A DNA stretch of 64,000 nt, taken from Blattamonas nauphoetae (Eukaryota; Preaxostyla; Oxymonadida). Location of the stretch: contig JARBJD010000253.1 of assembly GCA_033064195.1 (NCBI GenBank), forward strand, positions 46,714-110,713, in the 5' to 3' direction. Under the pieces are notes generated by a model. That model saw only the letters and a program-made list of their open reading frames with translations, ran no database searches and was not told where the DNA came from. Position numbers and translations under genes: made by a program. Of the stretch, positions 55,006 to 64,000 are shown in pieces (positions within the stretch are counted from its first letter, which is position 1; each line of letters opens with the position of its first letter).

Positions 55006-55750
55006 GTGGTTGGTCCAAGGATTCCAAACACTCGATATTGAAAAAAAATAGTTCGAGTGATTTGAGATATGAGTGAAGTGTGTCATGTGGTGAGGCTTGG
55101 GGAAAGGAAAAAAAGACTGAATCGATAAATGAACAGGAGAAAACAGAATTTAGAACAATTGAACCAACCCCTGCTCTGGTCATCATAAAGAAACAGGTGT
55201 TGCAGAATCGCCGAGTCAGAGTATGAACGACCAGGGACTCGAACATGACTGATACCGAACGAGAAGAGGATGAAGAGAGTCACAGATCTCTCCAAAGTCT
55301 CTCAAAGAAGAATGGTGAAGTTGTGTGAAGGAGAAAGATGATGAAAATGAAGGGATGTGATGGGAACATAGTCGACTTGAAATGAAGTGAACTGAATCAG
55401 CGTCTGCTGTTTATGATTGACATACTCACAACGGATCATTGTTAGGCGAGAGATGGTTCATTCGACGACGAATGACTGTTTGGGTGATGTGAGATCTGGT
55501 TTTCGATCTCAGAGTGAGAGAGAACCAGATGAGACGGAATCCATTGTGATGATGTTGATGAGAAAGCAGAGACACCGACTGGTGACTGGTGAATTGTGGA
55601 TTGTGTGACTCGTATGACGACCTTCAGACGTCAGAGTCGGTGAGTGGGAGAGAGACATTGAGATGGCTGAAGTGATGTGGTGACAGTTTCGAGGTGAGAA
55701 GAAGTTAATGAAAAGTGATGTCAAGAAAGACATTTGACAGGCCAGAGGTG
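55006..55750. other. Intergenic region right of element H
   Basis: 745 bp with no supported gene on either strand; the short frames present have no recognisable features. It contains the 3' flank of the broken beta-helix/kinase-like gene. Confidence 0.45.
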
Positions 55751-55859
55751 TCATACCACAGCTGGTTTCGGACCCTGAGAGCGAGCATCTTGTTGCTGCA
55801 GAAGCGAATAAACCACTTCCAGTGTTGGTCGTTCAGACGGATCGCTCTGGAGGCATTGC

Positions 55860-56510
55860 TCAATCAGCTCGCGTGTTGGGGTGTGGGATGCTCAACAGAT
55901 TCGGCCTTGTCCCCGCCACGATCTGGCGTTGTGCATTCTGAGCATCGTGCTCCGCAAACGGCACAACTCCAGTCTCGATTTCCCAAAGAACAAGGCCTAA
56001 GCTAAAAACCGACGCTTTCATCCCATCCACGTTCTCTTTCTTCTCCGACACTTCTGGTGCTGCCCATCGCGCTTGTTCCTGCGCTGTCAGGCCTGTCGAA
56101 GGAGCAGAGTGGTTCATCGTGGTCTGGCCTGCATCATTCCTTCCGTCTGTCTCGACTGTTGCAAGCACATCCGGATTTTCCAGTTTCGTGTCGATCATGT
56201 GTGGTTGAGCGGAAGGCAATGCAGGAATTGGATCTGTCGGTGTGTTCACTTTCAACAACACTTCTCCCGAATCACTGACGATGATGTTGTGTGGCGTGAT
56301 GTGCTTCAGTTGCTGCACATTCATGTTTCTCTTCGCAATGTTCAGTAGAAGTCGAGTCAGTTCTCGCTTTGTTCTCATTTCGTCGATTGGTCTCTTCACC
56401 TTTCCATGAAGTCGCTCAAACAGACTCTCTCGCACACACACCATCCTCTGCTCCATCTTCGCCTCGCCTGTCCACACATCAGCCATCATCTTCCAGATCT
56501 TCCCTTCCAA
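55860..56510 (-). CDS. Kinase-like (probable pseudokinase) domain of the broken gene
   Basis: C-lobe features are clear: RWAAPEVSEKKENVDGMKAS (APE-like), VFSLGLVLWEIETGVVPFAE, and in the next frame IEQCLQSDPSERPTLEVVYS. The catalytic loop is HITPHNIIVSD, without the HRD Asp, and no DFG is seen (VLLKVN). Activity is unlikely even if the gene were intact. Confidence 0.6.
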   Translation of the reverse strand: MEGKIWKMMADVWTGEAKMEQRMVCVRESLFERLHGKVKRPIDEMRTKRELTRLLLNIAKRNMNVQQLKHITPHNIIVSDSGEVLLKVNTPTDPIPALPSAQPHMIDTKLENPDVLATVETDGRNDAGQTTMNHSAPSTGLTAQEQARWAAPEVSEKKENVDGMKASVFSLGLVLWEIETGVVPFAEHDAQNAQRQIVAGTRPNLLSIPHPNTRAD

Positions 56511-57028
56511 TCGTTGTTCTCATTCGTTTCCAACTTTCTCAGGAAGTGGAGGTTGCACTGTTTGTTCAGTCGATGACATCGCCAGAACACTCGAATGGGG
56601 ACAGAGATGAGGCTTGGTTGCACGTTGTTCATTGTCCCTTGCGAGAAGTCTTCCATTTTCTCCACATCGTCTTCCTGTATCTCGTTCAATTCTTGTTGCG
56701 ATTTCTCTTCAGCTGCTTTCTGTTTCTTGCGACGACGAAGAAGCAAGAGCAGAACGAGAAGGAAGACGAACAGCGCAATCAATCCTCCAATCACTGGAAG
56801 CAGCCATTTCATTGTTTGTGTTGCTTGCGATTTCCGAATGTCAGTGTCGCTTTTCTTCAGCTCGATCGAGGATGTATGTTGGTTCATTCCAAACAGCAGA
56901 CGAGCATGTAGTTCCAAAGCACGATTCAAGTTGATGGATGACGATGCAAGTGTCAGTTCGATCTTCGTTTCGGAGAAGAGTGTGGTGGATTCTTCAGAAA
57001 GAGGAAACGATGTTGCATTGCCCTCCAC
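56486..57028 (-). CDS. Transmembrane and juxtamembrane segment of the broken gene
   Basis: Reads SINLNRALELHARLLFGM, then the helix WLLPVIGGLIALFVFLLVLL followed by LRRRKKQKAAEEKSQQELNE (stop-transfer, cytosolic). The frame ends in a short out-of-frame tail. The first codons follow a frame change near 57030. Confidence 0.55.
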   Translation of the reverse strand: MEGNATSFPLSEESTTLFSETKIELTLASSSINLNRALELHARLLFGMNQHTSSIELKKSDTDIRKSQATQTMKWLLPVIGGLIALFVFLLVLLLLLRRRKKQKAAEEKSQQELNEIQEDDVEKMEDFSQGTMNNVQPSLISVPIRVFWRCHRLNKQCNLHFLRKLETNENNDWKGRSGR

Positions 57029-57593
57029 TCCTTCTTCTCAAACACTTCCAAAACAGACCACACGGGATCAGTCTCCCCAACCAGAGTCAGCGCAAATGAT
57101 GTGAACTTCGAGTCTGTCTCTCACTTCGACGGAAGTATTGGAGAATGTTGGGATGAAGAAAGGAGTGTTGGCATCCACTACAGGCGAGTTGAACGAACAT
57201 TCCTCACCAATCGACATCCACGCCGACGACCCCGCCACGGAACCGTCTCCTCCATGAAGGCTCCCCACTGTCAACGAACCAGACTCACAACGAATGTTCC
57301 GACGAGCTGATGTTGTGGAATTGCGAACAGAATTCTCGGAGAATGTGGATGAGTGGACAGAGACTGAGCTGTTGACGATGAGGACAGCCCCATCGGCGAG
57401 TAAGGAGAAGCGGCAGGACTCAACCGAGGCAGACGAATTGGCGATGACGAGGAGGCCTGAGTCCCAAGAACAGATGGATGGAGATGGATCGTCGTTCGAA
57501 GAGGTTTCGTTCCCAGTGAAGTGGCACGAATCAATCAGGGCATCTTGTCCATCAATCAGCGAGAGAAGCGTCAAGCACGATGTGTTCTTCATT

Positions 57594-60287
57594 TCAATCC
57601 CTTTCAGAGTGATCGATTCTGCTGTTTGGATCCGAAGAGCGGTTGCGGAGAACGAAAGTGAAGAGAGAGTCAGACCACTCACATTCACTCTTCCTCCCGA
57701 AACAACAAGAAGTGATGGATTGATCGAGCGAGACGATGAGACAACCACATTCTGAACAATCACTTCCATTCTCACAAACCACAATCCCTTCAGAAGATTC
57801 CAGTGTCGATGAACTCACATCCAGTGTCAGAGCGGACAGCGAGAGTTCGTCAGGATAGACAAACACGTTGTTCACAATCTGACCTTTCCCAACCATCTCC
57901 AGTCTTCCATGCTGTTTGAATCCACAAATCAACAGAGGATCTCCATTCATCAGCATTTTGGAAGTCAGCGAGACAGATCCGACAATCTCCACATTCCGCT
58001 CATTTGTCAATTTCACTCCATCCGAAATCGTTCGGCAAGGAAGTTCCAACGATCCACACAGAGGATGGTCTTCGCTCTTTTCCGTTGTCGACACCAGAAT
58101 CTTCCCAGCAGAGCGAGGATGGAACTCGTACAGAAGAGAATACGGGTTGAACGAGTCATCGTGAGACCAGCTTGTTGACTCAACCATCACTCCACTCCAA
58201 ACACTCGTCTTGTTGAATGATCCTTCCCAGTTCGATCCAACCAATGTTGGTGTGTTTCTTCCTTTCAGTTCAATCCATCGTGATTCTCCATCTCCACTGC
58301 ACTCGTCGAACGAGCAGCCTCTCACACTCACTTCAACCGACTCCCCCAATTCTCCCCACAACACACTTCCCTTCTTCATGTTTCCTTCAATTCTCTCAAA
58401 CGTGCTGGATGACAGTTCCACACTTCCTTTCGATTCGATCAGAGCACAGTCTGTCATTTCCAGATCAGTTGCTGACATTCCTGTCACACGAAGGATTCCT
58501 CCCTCAATTGAGATCACACTCTGAGTGATCGGAATCGACGATGTGATCGAGCACGAGGTGAAGGAGAGAGTTCCACACGAAGAGACGAAGAGAGGGTTCG
58601 AATGAGCTGTGGTTGGGAATGAGATGATCAGAGAGTCGATGGAGAGTGATGATGTGATGTCGTTGTGGAGTTTGTTCACAAATTGACCAGTTGGTGTGAA
58701 GAGGAGAGTCGATTCGTTCTTTGATCCACAAATTGTGATGTCTCCTTCCAGCGAAACAACAATGTCCACCGAGATCGACTCCATCACTCGAATCTTCTCC
58801 AAATCTGCTCCAATCAGACGATTCACTCCCAACTCCATCGACGAGCAGAAAAGAAGGAAATGTCCACATTTCGTGAATGTTTCTCCATTCGAATCCACTT
58901 CAACGGCTTCCGAAATCTCAATCAGATAAACAAGAAGAGAGCAATGAACCCCACTCACTCCATCTTCTCCCCAAAGCGATTCCGCATTCGTCTCTTTCGT
59001 GAAGCTCCCTTCCCAATCACTCGTGTCAATCAGATCATCCAATCTGCTTCCCATCACAAACACATCTGTCGCTTTCTTCGATTCTTCCATTTCATCATTC
59101 CATTCTGTCTTTGTTTCTTTCTTCGTCCGCTCAATCTCGATGTTGGTCATCGAATACGAGAATGTGTTCTTCGAGCTGTTTCGCAGTTCCATCCAGATGC
59201 AGTGAGCAATCCCTTCGCACTTGCAGTCAGAGAAAGTTGTGTTGTCAATTCTGAACTCCGACGACTCACTCACAACTCCCACAATCACTCCTCCTTTCGA
59301 GTCTGAGCTCACGATGTCTGTGAACACTGAACCATTCACAACCAAACTCCCTCCATCTTCCACTTTCACAACACTTCCACTCATCAATCCCCCTTTCAAC
59401 GATATTGTGCATCCCTCCATCTTCAGCTTTCCTGTTGCGATGGAGAAGAGATCTACATGTTTCAGAGATGAGATCTCAATCACAAGAGTGTTCAGTGTGA
59501 CAGACGAACTGACCGCGAAGAATCCCGACGAGACCAGCTCGGTCGATGGATCAGCGATGATGAGCTTTCTGTCATTTCCTTTGATTGTGAGAGCAGAACT
59601 GAATGATTGCGATGTGCTTTGAGTAAGATCTGAATCGAGATGGATCGTTGGAGAAGCAACTGACAAGAGACGAGTGATCATCTTCGAGAGAGAGGCGCAG
59701 GGATAGACTGTGAATCCACACACTGACATGTCGCTCGAGGCATTCGAGAGATGACCTTCCGAGCCCAATTCGGCATGGAACAGATAGAGAGGCACATTTG
59801 GTGAATAACTTCCTTCTTTCCCAACAAATGAGCGAGTGGTTGTGTCATCTTTGTCCCACGGCAATGAAAGTGCAGTTGAGACGAATGATTTGGCGTAGGT
59901 TGGTCGAGACAGGAAGAGGAAGTCTGATTCAGCTGTTGGAGAGGAACAACTTGTGATTGTGGTTGACCCTTTGATGGAGAGCGAGGAGTCGTCGGAGAGG
60001 GAGAGTGAGATCACTCCTGACGACACTTGACCACTCGACCAGCAAGATTTGAATGTGATTGAGTCAAGCGAGACAGACTGGACAGAACCAACACTCCCAA
60101 ACAGAATCGAAGGCGATGATGTCGATTCGAATGACGAGAACGAACACAATCTCACTGACAATGATCCAGAATCAGAAATGGAGAACAGTGGAGTGGATCT
60201 GGTTTCCTCTTTGGGAACAAATGAAAGAGATGACAATTCGATGGGACCAGCTGAAACAACGAAAGAGAAGGCAGAAGCGATGGTCAA
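57594..60287 (-). CDS. Longest intact beta-helix segment of the broken gene
   Basis: 897 codons open in one frame, with repeating Ser/Thr-rich rungs and block-start motifs (SDMSVCGFTVYPCASLSKMI, TEKSEDHPLCGSLELPCRTI) that resemble those of the two intact beta-helix membrane proteins. Three helix blocks are visible. The segment lacks its own signal peptide and anchor. Confidence 0.6.
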   Translation of the reverse strand: MTIASAFSFVVSAGPIELSSLSFVPKEETRSTPLFSISDSGSLSVRLCSFSSFESTSSPSILFGSVGSVQSVSLDSITFKSCWSSGQVSSGVISLSLSDDSSLSIKGSTTITSCSSPTAESDFLFLSRPTYAKSFVSTALSLPWDKDDTTTRSFVGKEGSYSPNVPLYLFHAELGSEGHLSNASSDMSVCGFTVYPCASLSKMITRLLSVASPTIHLDSDLTQSTSQSFSSALTIKGNDRKLIIADPSTELVSSGFFAVSSSVTLNTLVIEISSLKHVDLFSIATGKLKMEGCTISLKGGLMSGSVVKVEDGGSLVVNGSVFTDIVSSDSKGGVIVGVVSESSEFRIDNTTFSDCKCEGIAHCIWMELRNSSKNTFSYSMTNIEIERTKKETKTEWNDEMEESKKATDVFVMGSRLDDLIDTSDWEGSFTKETNAESLWGEDGVSGVHCSLLVYLIEISEAVEVDSNGETFTKCGHFLLFCSSMELGVNRLIGADLEKIRVMESISVDIVVSLEGDITICGSKNESTLLFTPTGQFVNKLHNDITSSLSIDSLIISFPTTAHSNPLFVSSCGTLSFTSCSITSSIPITQSVISIEGGILRVTGMSATDLEMTDCALIESKGSVELSSSTFERIEGNMKKGSVLWGELGESVEVSVRGCSFDECSGDGESRWIELKGRNTPTLVGSNWEGSFNKTSVWSGVMVESTSWSHDDSFNPYSLLYEFHPRSAGKILVSTTEKSEDHPLCGSLELPCRTISDGVKLTNERNVEIVGSVSLTSKMLMNGDPLLICGFKQHGRLEMVGKGQIVNNVFVYPDELSLSALTLDVSSSTLESSEGIVVCENGSDCSECGCLIVSLDQSITSCCFGRKSECEWSDSLFTFVLRNRSSDPNSRIDHSERD

Positions 60288-63200
60288 GGTGGGAGGTGGA
60301 GAGTGTCGATGTGAGGACAGAGCCAGTCGAACGGGCGGCGATGGAATCGGTGAGTGTGAGGGAGGAGTCGATCGAGAGTGTCTGGTTCGTCTCGTTCAGG
60401 ACTCCGGATGGGTCGTGGAGAGCGAGAGGCAGGGAAGTTGGATAAGTCCACAGTTCACGTGATCCTCTCCAGTCGTTCCTTCAACATGCTTGTCTCCACT
60501 CGTGAGGATACCAGATGAACAGGAGAGATTCAACTGCTTTATCTCCATCCTTTCCCATCAGTTCATTCTTCTCTACCTTCCGAACATTCCTGTTTGAGGG
60601 AGTGATGGTTTGAGAAGGCTGAAACTCGATGTTCTGACAAGCGAAACGAGATCAGGAGCAGTCACGAACAAATCCGTTCCAAGTGTGGTTGTGTTCTTGT
60701 CATCACCAGTTCCAAACTCGACAGCGACGAACGAGATGGTGCCAGTGAAGAGAGAGGCAACTTCGATCAACACGGCGCTTCCATTTCCAGACGACGAGCA
60801 TTTCGAGAAGTGCGCTTCCGCCAGCTCAACCACTCCACTTCCCGAAACACACACTTTCAGTCCTCCACCATCTTCTTTCGATGAGCAGCTGACGAACGAT
60901 GTCTTTGAGTTTGATGTCGATTTCCCAATTCTCAGAGATTGTCCTTCCCAATCGTCGCATCAACAATATGCGAAGAGTCTTCAGAGTGAGCGGAATCGAG
61001 CAGAGAGGTGAATGTGCATCCACGAAGAGACAAGTCGCCTGAGTCACGAAGGAGTGACGATGCGAGATCGATGTTGGACAGTGAATAATCAACAAGCTCC
61101 ACTGATCCAAATGAAGAAATCAGAGAATCAGAAGAGGCATCGTTGAAGTCACAGTTGACTGATTTGAACAGAAGAGTTCCTTCAGAAGCGACAGTGATGA
61201 ATGCCTCCTTGTTTGAGAACAGGAGAGCAGGAAGATCACAAGAGTCGAGAGTGGCTGAGCCAGCTGCGATCGAGATGATGGGAGTGGAGAGTGTTGGCTG
61301 GTTCTCGTTCGCCATGAATGACACTGATGTGATCGACAGCGTTCCACTGCTCGAGATGGTTGGTGATGATGACGAGAGCGATGGGAGAACGATGGTTAGG
61401 AGTCGAGAGAGAAGACCATCTCCAAGTGTCATCAGACGAGTTCCATCTTGAGATCTCAACTTCGTTTCGCTCTTTTCCCATCTTCCACGAACTCCGATCC
61501 TCATTCTTCCAACAGTGATCGTCTCTTCTGAATGTTCACCTTCTCCAACAATCACAGAAATCAAGTTTTCTGTTCCTTCTGTCGCTCGGCATAGTGTCGT
61601 TGCATGGCGGAGTGTCGCGCATTTCCTGTCGGGATGTCCACACATCACCGAATCCTCTCCTCCTTCTCCTCCAACCTCCTCGACACTCGAAGCGTTAGAA
61701 CCCAATCCCATCTTTCTGAATCGTCGATGGGAGCAGATGAGGAGAGGCAGACAGAAACCCACATTCGGTGATGGTAGCTTGGGCTGGATTTGTCTCGTAG
61801 ATTCCAGTGAGTCGCACAATTCCCATCCTGCTCTCTCGGAGAAATCAGGCAGAACATAACACTTCGAGATCTCGAGAGTTTGTGTTTGATATCCATCCAG
61901 CCCGATCACGATGGTGGCTTCTGCATTCGAATCAAAGCTAATCCAATGAACGAACAGTTGTGAAATCGTGTTGCGGTGATGTTGGACCCGTGAATCACTC
62001 TTTTCCTCCCCAACACATCTTTCGAAGAGACAGTTCGTCACTTCGTTAGAGAAGATGCTGTTCGCGAGGTGGATGGCATGGGCCGCATACGGGGCCGAAC
62101 AATCTCGAACCGGCAGAGGTCAATCTGAACCTCGGAGTGTTGAAATGTGATCGCTCCACCATGCGAGAGCACCGTCATCCCGATATTCGACAGGCTGTGA
62201 ACGACGACTCCACGACAGACACATCCGAGATGGACCAGCCAGAAACAGCACCTCCCGTGCCTCGACACCCAGCAGCTGTATGATTCTCGAAGCGACAGGA
62301 TGTGATGGAAAGATGAGAAAGGTCACGGGCATAGACACTCACGCTACAGCTCTGCACCTGAGCTGTTGGAGAAGGAGGGTGACTGAAGCACTTCCACAGA
62401 AAGTGGAAGTTCCGAAAAGGGAGAAGATCTCCGCCGCGAAAAACTACACTGTTCGGAACACCTGGGCTGGGTCGTTGTGTTCGACATAGTCTTCGTCCAG
62501 TGTGTGGCATTCTGTGAACTTGCTTTCGGAGATCGAGACAGTGCTGGCCGATCCCATTCTTCCTTCCACCACAACTCCACCCCACACGACGCGTCAGGAA
62601 GAGAAGGTCGATTTCAAGATCACGAGAAGTCTGAGCCAGAAGTGGCCGCGATCAGCCCGACTGACGATGTCAACGATTGAGAGTGAGTGAGGTCAAAATA
62701 ATTGTTCCTCCTTTCAGCCCAAAAGTGGTTTTGACAGTTCGGTTTCGCCCAGATAACTCCCATCAATCACACTGTCCGTCACTTTCAGCTCTCCATCCCC
62801 ACTCAACACGAACAGACTCGATTGAAGTGAGGAGAGAAGTCGACAGAGGAGAGATCGAGGCTTCCAGTGGAGATGGAGAAGAGAACGAGACGATCCTTCG
62901 TCAGAAATCGTCGCTTTGGCTTCTGATTTCGATTTCATCACAAGCTTCCTCTGTCCAACCAAAACTCCAGAATTCTGAGAGAGAGTTTGCGAGGAGGAAA
63001 GTGCCCCTTAAACTTGCCCGATGTGCGGTCGTTGATTGTCTCAGACATTGTCCGACATCCTTTCTCCCTCATCCAGCAGAACTCCTCGTCCAATCCTTCC
63101 TCAGCATCAATCACAATGTCTGGTGTCTGTCTGATCCTGTCATTCGCTGTTCCTTCCCATCGAATCGCGAACATGTTCGAAGTCGACCAAATATCCGTGA

Positions 63201-64000
63201 CTGAGTCTCCTTCATTTCTGGGAACACATGCACATCCAAATCAGAGAGACTCTCCCTCGTCTACTGCCCCCTCGAACCAACAATTCGAGATTACAGGATT
63301 GTCATCTGCTGTTTCGGTGTACCACGTTGGGAGATTAGGGCGAGTAGAAACTGTTCTGTTTGCGATGATCAGAGCTGAGCTTGCTGTTGGATTGGGGTGG
63401 CATTCAACAAATCTCATCCGTTCCACCTTCGTTTGTCCATAAATAAATTGAAAGGTGGCAACACCCGATGTAGTTGAACATTTCACAAAAATAACAGTCT
63501 GACAGAGAGACAGCCTCCGTTGCTCCTTCACTTTGCATGCGGCCTGCATGTTCTCCGTAACGGTGAGGTTGACAAATCGGCAGTTGTGGATTGTTCCGCC
63601 TCCGATATCATCACAGAACCCAACACGAGTTTTGCTTTGCATGTGAGTGAAATTGTTGTTTTGAATAAGAAAATGATGACAGTGAAATCAAACGGGCCGA
63701 GTGCGTTGAGGGCAGAAAATGATGAGTCTGACCCACATTGGTCGAGAAGCGAGTCAGTGATTCGAAACAGCCCTGAAAGTGGCGTCTGCACTCGAAAGAC
63801 AGCATCAATAGCTGACCCGCGTTTTGGCTTGACAGTTTATGAAGGTGCATCCTTCGATGGCGAGTGACCCTTTGCTGTCGTGATATATCGCCCTCCACGT
63901 TCTCCGGTTGGGGCAGAACATGAAGTGAACGTGCACTTTTGAAGGTGACATCGTTGGTAGTTGAGATTTGGCGAGATTTGAATGTTTCTTTCTCGATTGG

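Larger units (their letters stand above)
55751..64000 (-). pseudogene. Beta-helix / transmembrane / kinase-like gene broken by many frame changes
   Basis: The whole minus strand from the right edge to 55751 reads as one protein: extracellular beta-helix rungs (SCSSKEDGGGLKVCV, GSLSVRLCSFSSFESTSS), one membrane helix (WLLPVIGGLIALFVFLLVLL) and a cytosolic kinase-like domain. About ten frame changes are needed. At 60943, for example, ATIGKDN and LRIGKSTSNSKTSF are joined only by adding one base. One change near 57755 could be a 31-nt intron. A frame change near 55865 moves PHPNTRAD to TRELIEQCLQSDPSERPTLE. Such a density fits a decaying gene or a poorly polished assembly stretch. The 5' end lies beyond the window or near its edge. 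The other beta-helix genes here are clean, which favours real decay. Confidence 0.6.

Overview
This is nuclear DNA from a eukaryotic microbe. Genes are interrupted by very short GT-AG introns (many 33-66 nt, others about 100 nt), intergenic gaps are small, and there is no bacterial operon structure. Several large secreted right-handed beta-helix proteins with a C-terminal membrane anchor, a pyruvate-decarboxylase-type enzyme of anaerobic metabolism, and a DENN-domain trafficking protein suggest an anaerobic flagellate, most like an oxymonad (Preaxostyla). That placement is inference from gene style only. TAA, TAG and TGA all end genes here, so the standard code fits. I found no tRNA, rRNA or CRISPR array.

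Layout. 1-5354 (-): a giant signal-peptide beta-helix protein running off the left edge. 5361-9612 (+): DENN protein with IQ motifs. 9718-12676 (+): seven-helix membrane protein. 12904-14478 (-): FYR-domain (FYRN/FYRC) protein. 14699-19360 and 20658-25313 (-): two beta-helix membrane paralogues whose N-terminal halves are nearly identical, with a small multi-exon membrane-protein gene between them. 25484-27827 (-): pyruvate/indolepyruvate decarboxylase in six exons with every key catalytic residue present.

28139-43839 (-) is the most striking part. One long host gene is cut into four pieces by three transposable elements: A (2.6 kb) and B (7.3 kb), related TIR elements with perfect 9-bp target duplications, and C (1.4 kb), a foldback element with a TA duplication. 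Removing each element plus one duplication copy re-opens the reading frame exactly. Element B carries a degraded captured gene and an inserted Tc1/mariner element (E, intact DDE transposase, about 1-kb inverted repeats). E in turn holds a 412-bp MITE (D) with an 8-bp duplication. Element A carries a decayed protein-kinase fragment, so A and B look like Pack-MULE-style gene carriers.

44566-50291 is a Mutator-like element (F) with a SWIM-type transposase, a 9-bp duplication, and inverted arms holding about 11 versus fewer than 2 copies of a 140-bp tandem repeat. A 380-bp MITE (G) sits in its right arm. Beyond it lie a secreted Pro-rich protein, a YwqG/DUF1963 protein, a helical HEAT-like protein, a foldback element (H), and from 55751 to the right edge a beta-helix / transmembrane / kinase-like gene broken by many frame changes.

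All introns were placed by reading-frame continuity and GT/AG sites; none is backed by transcript data.
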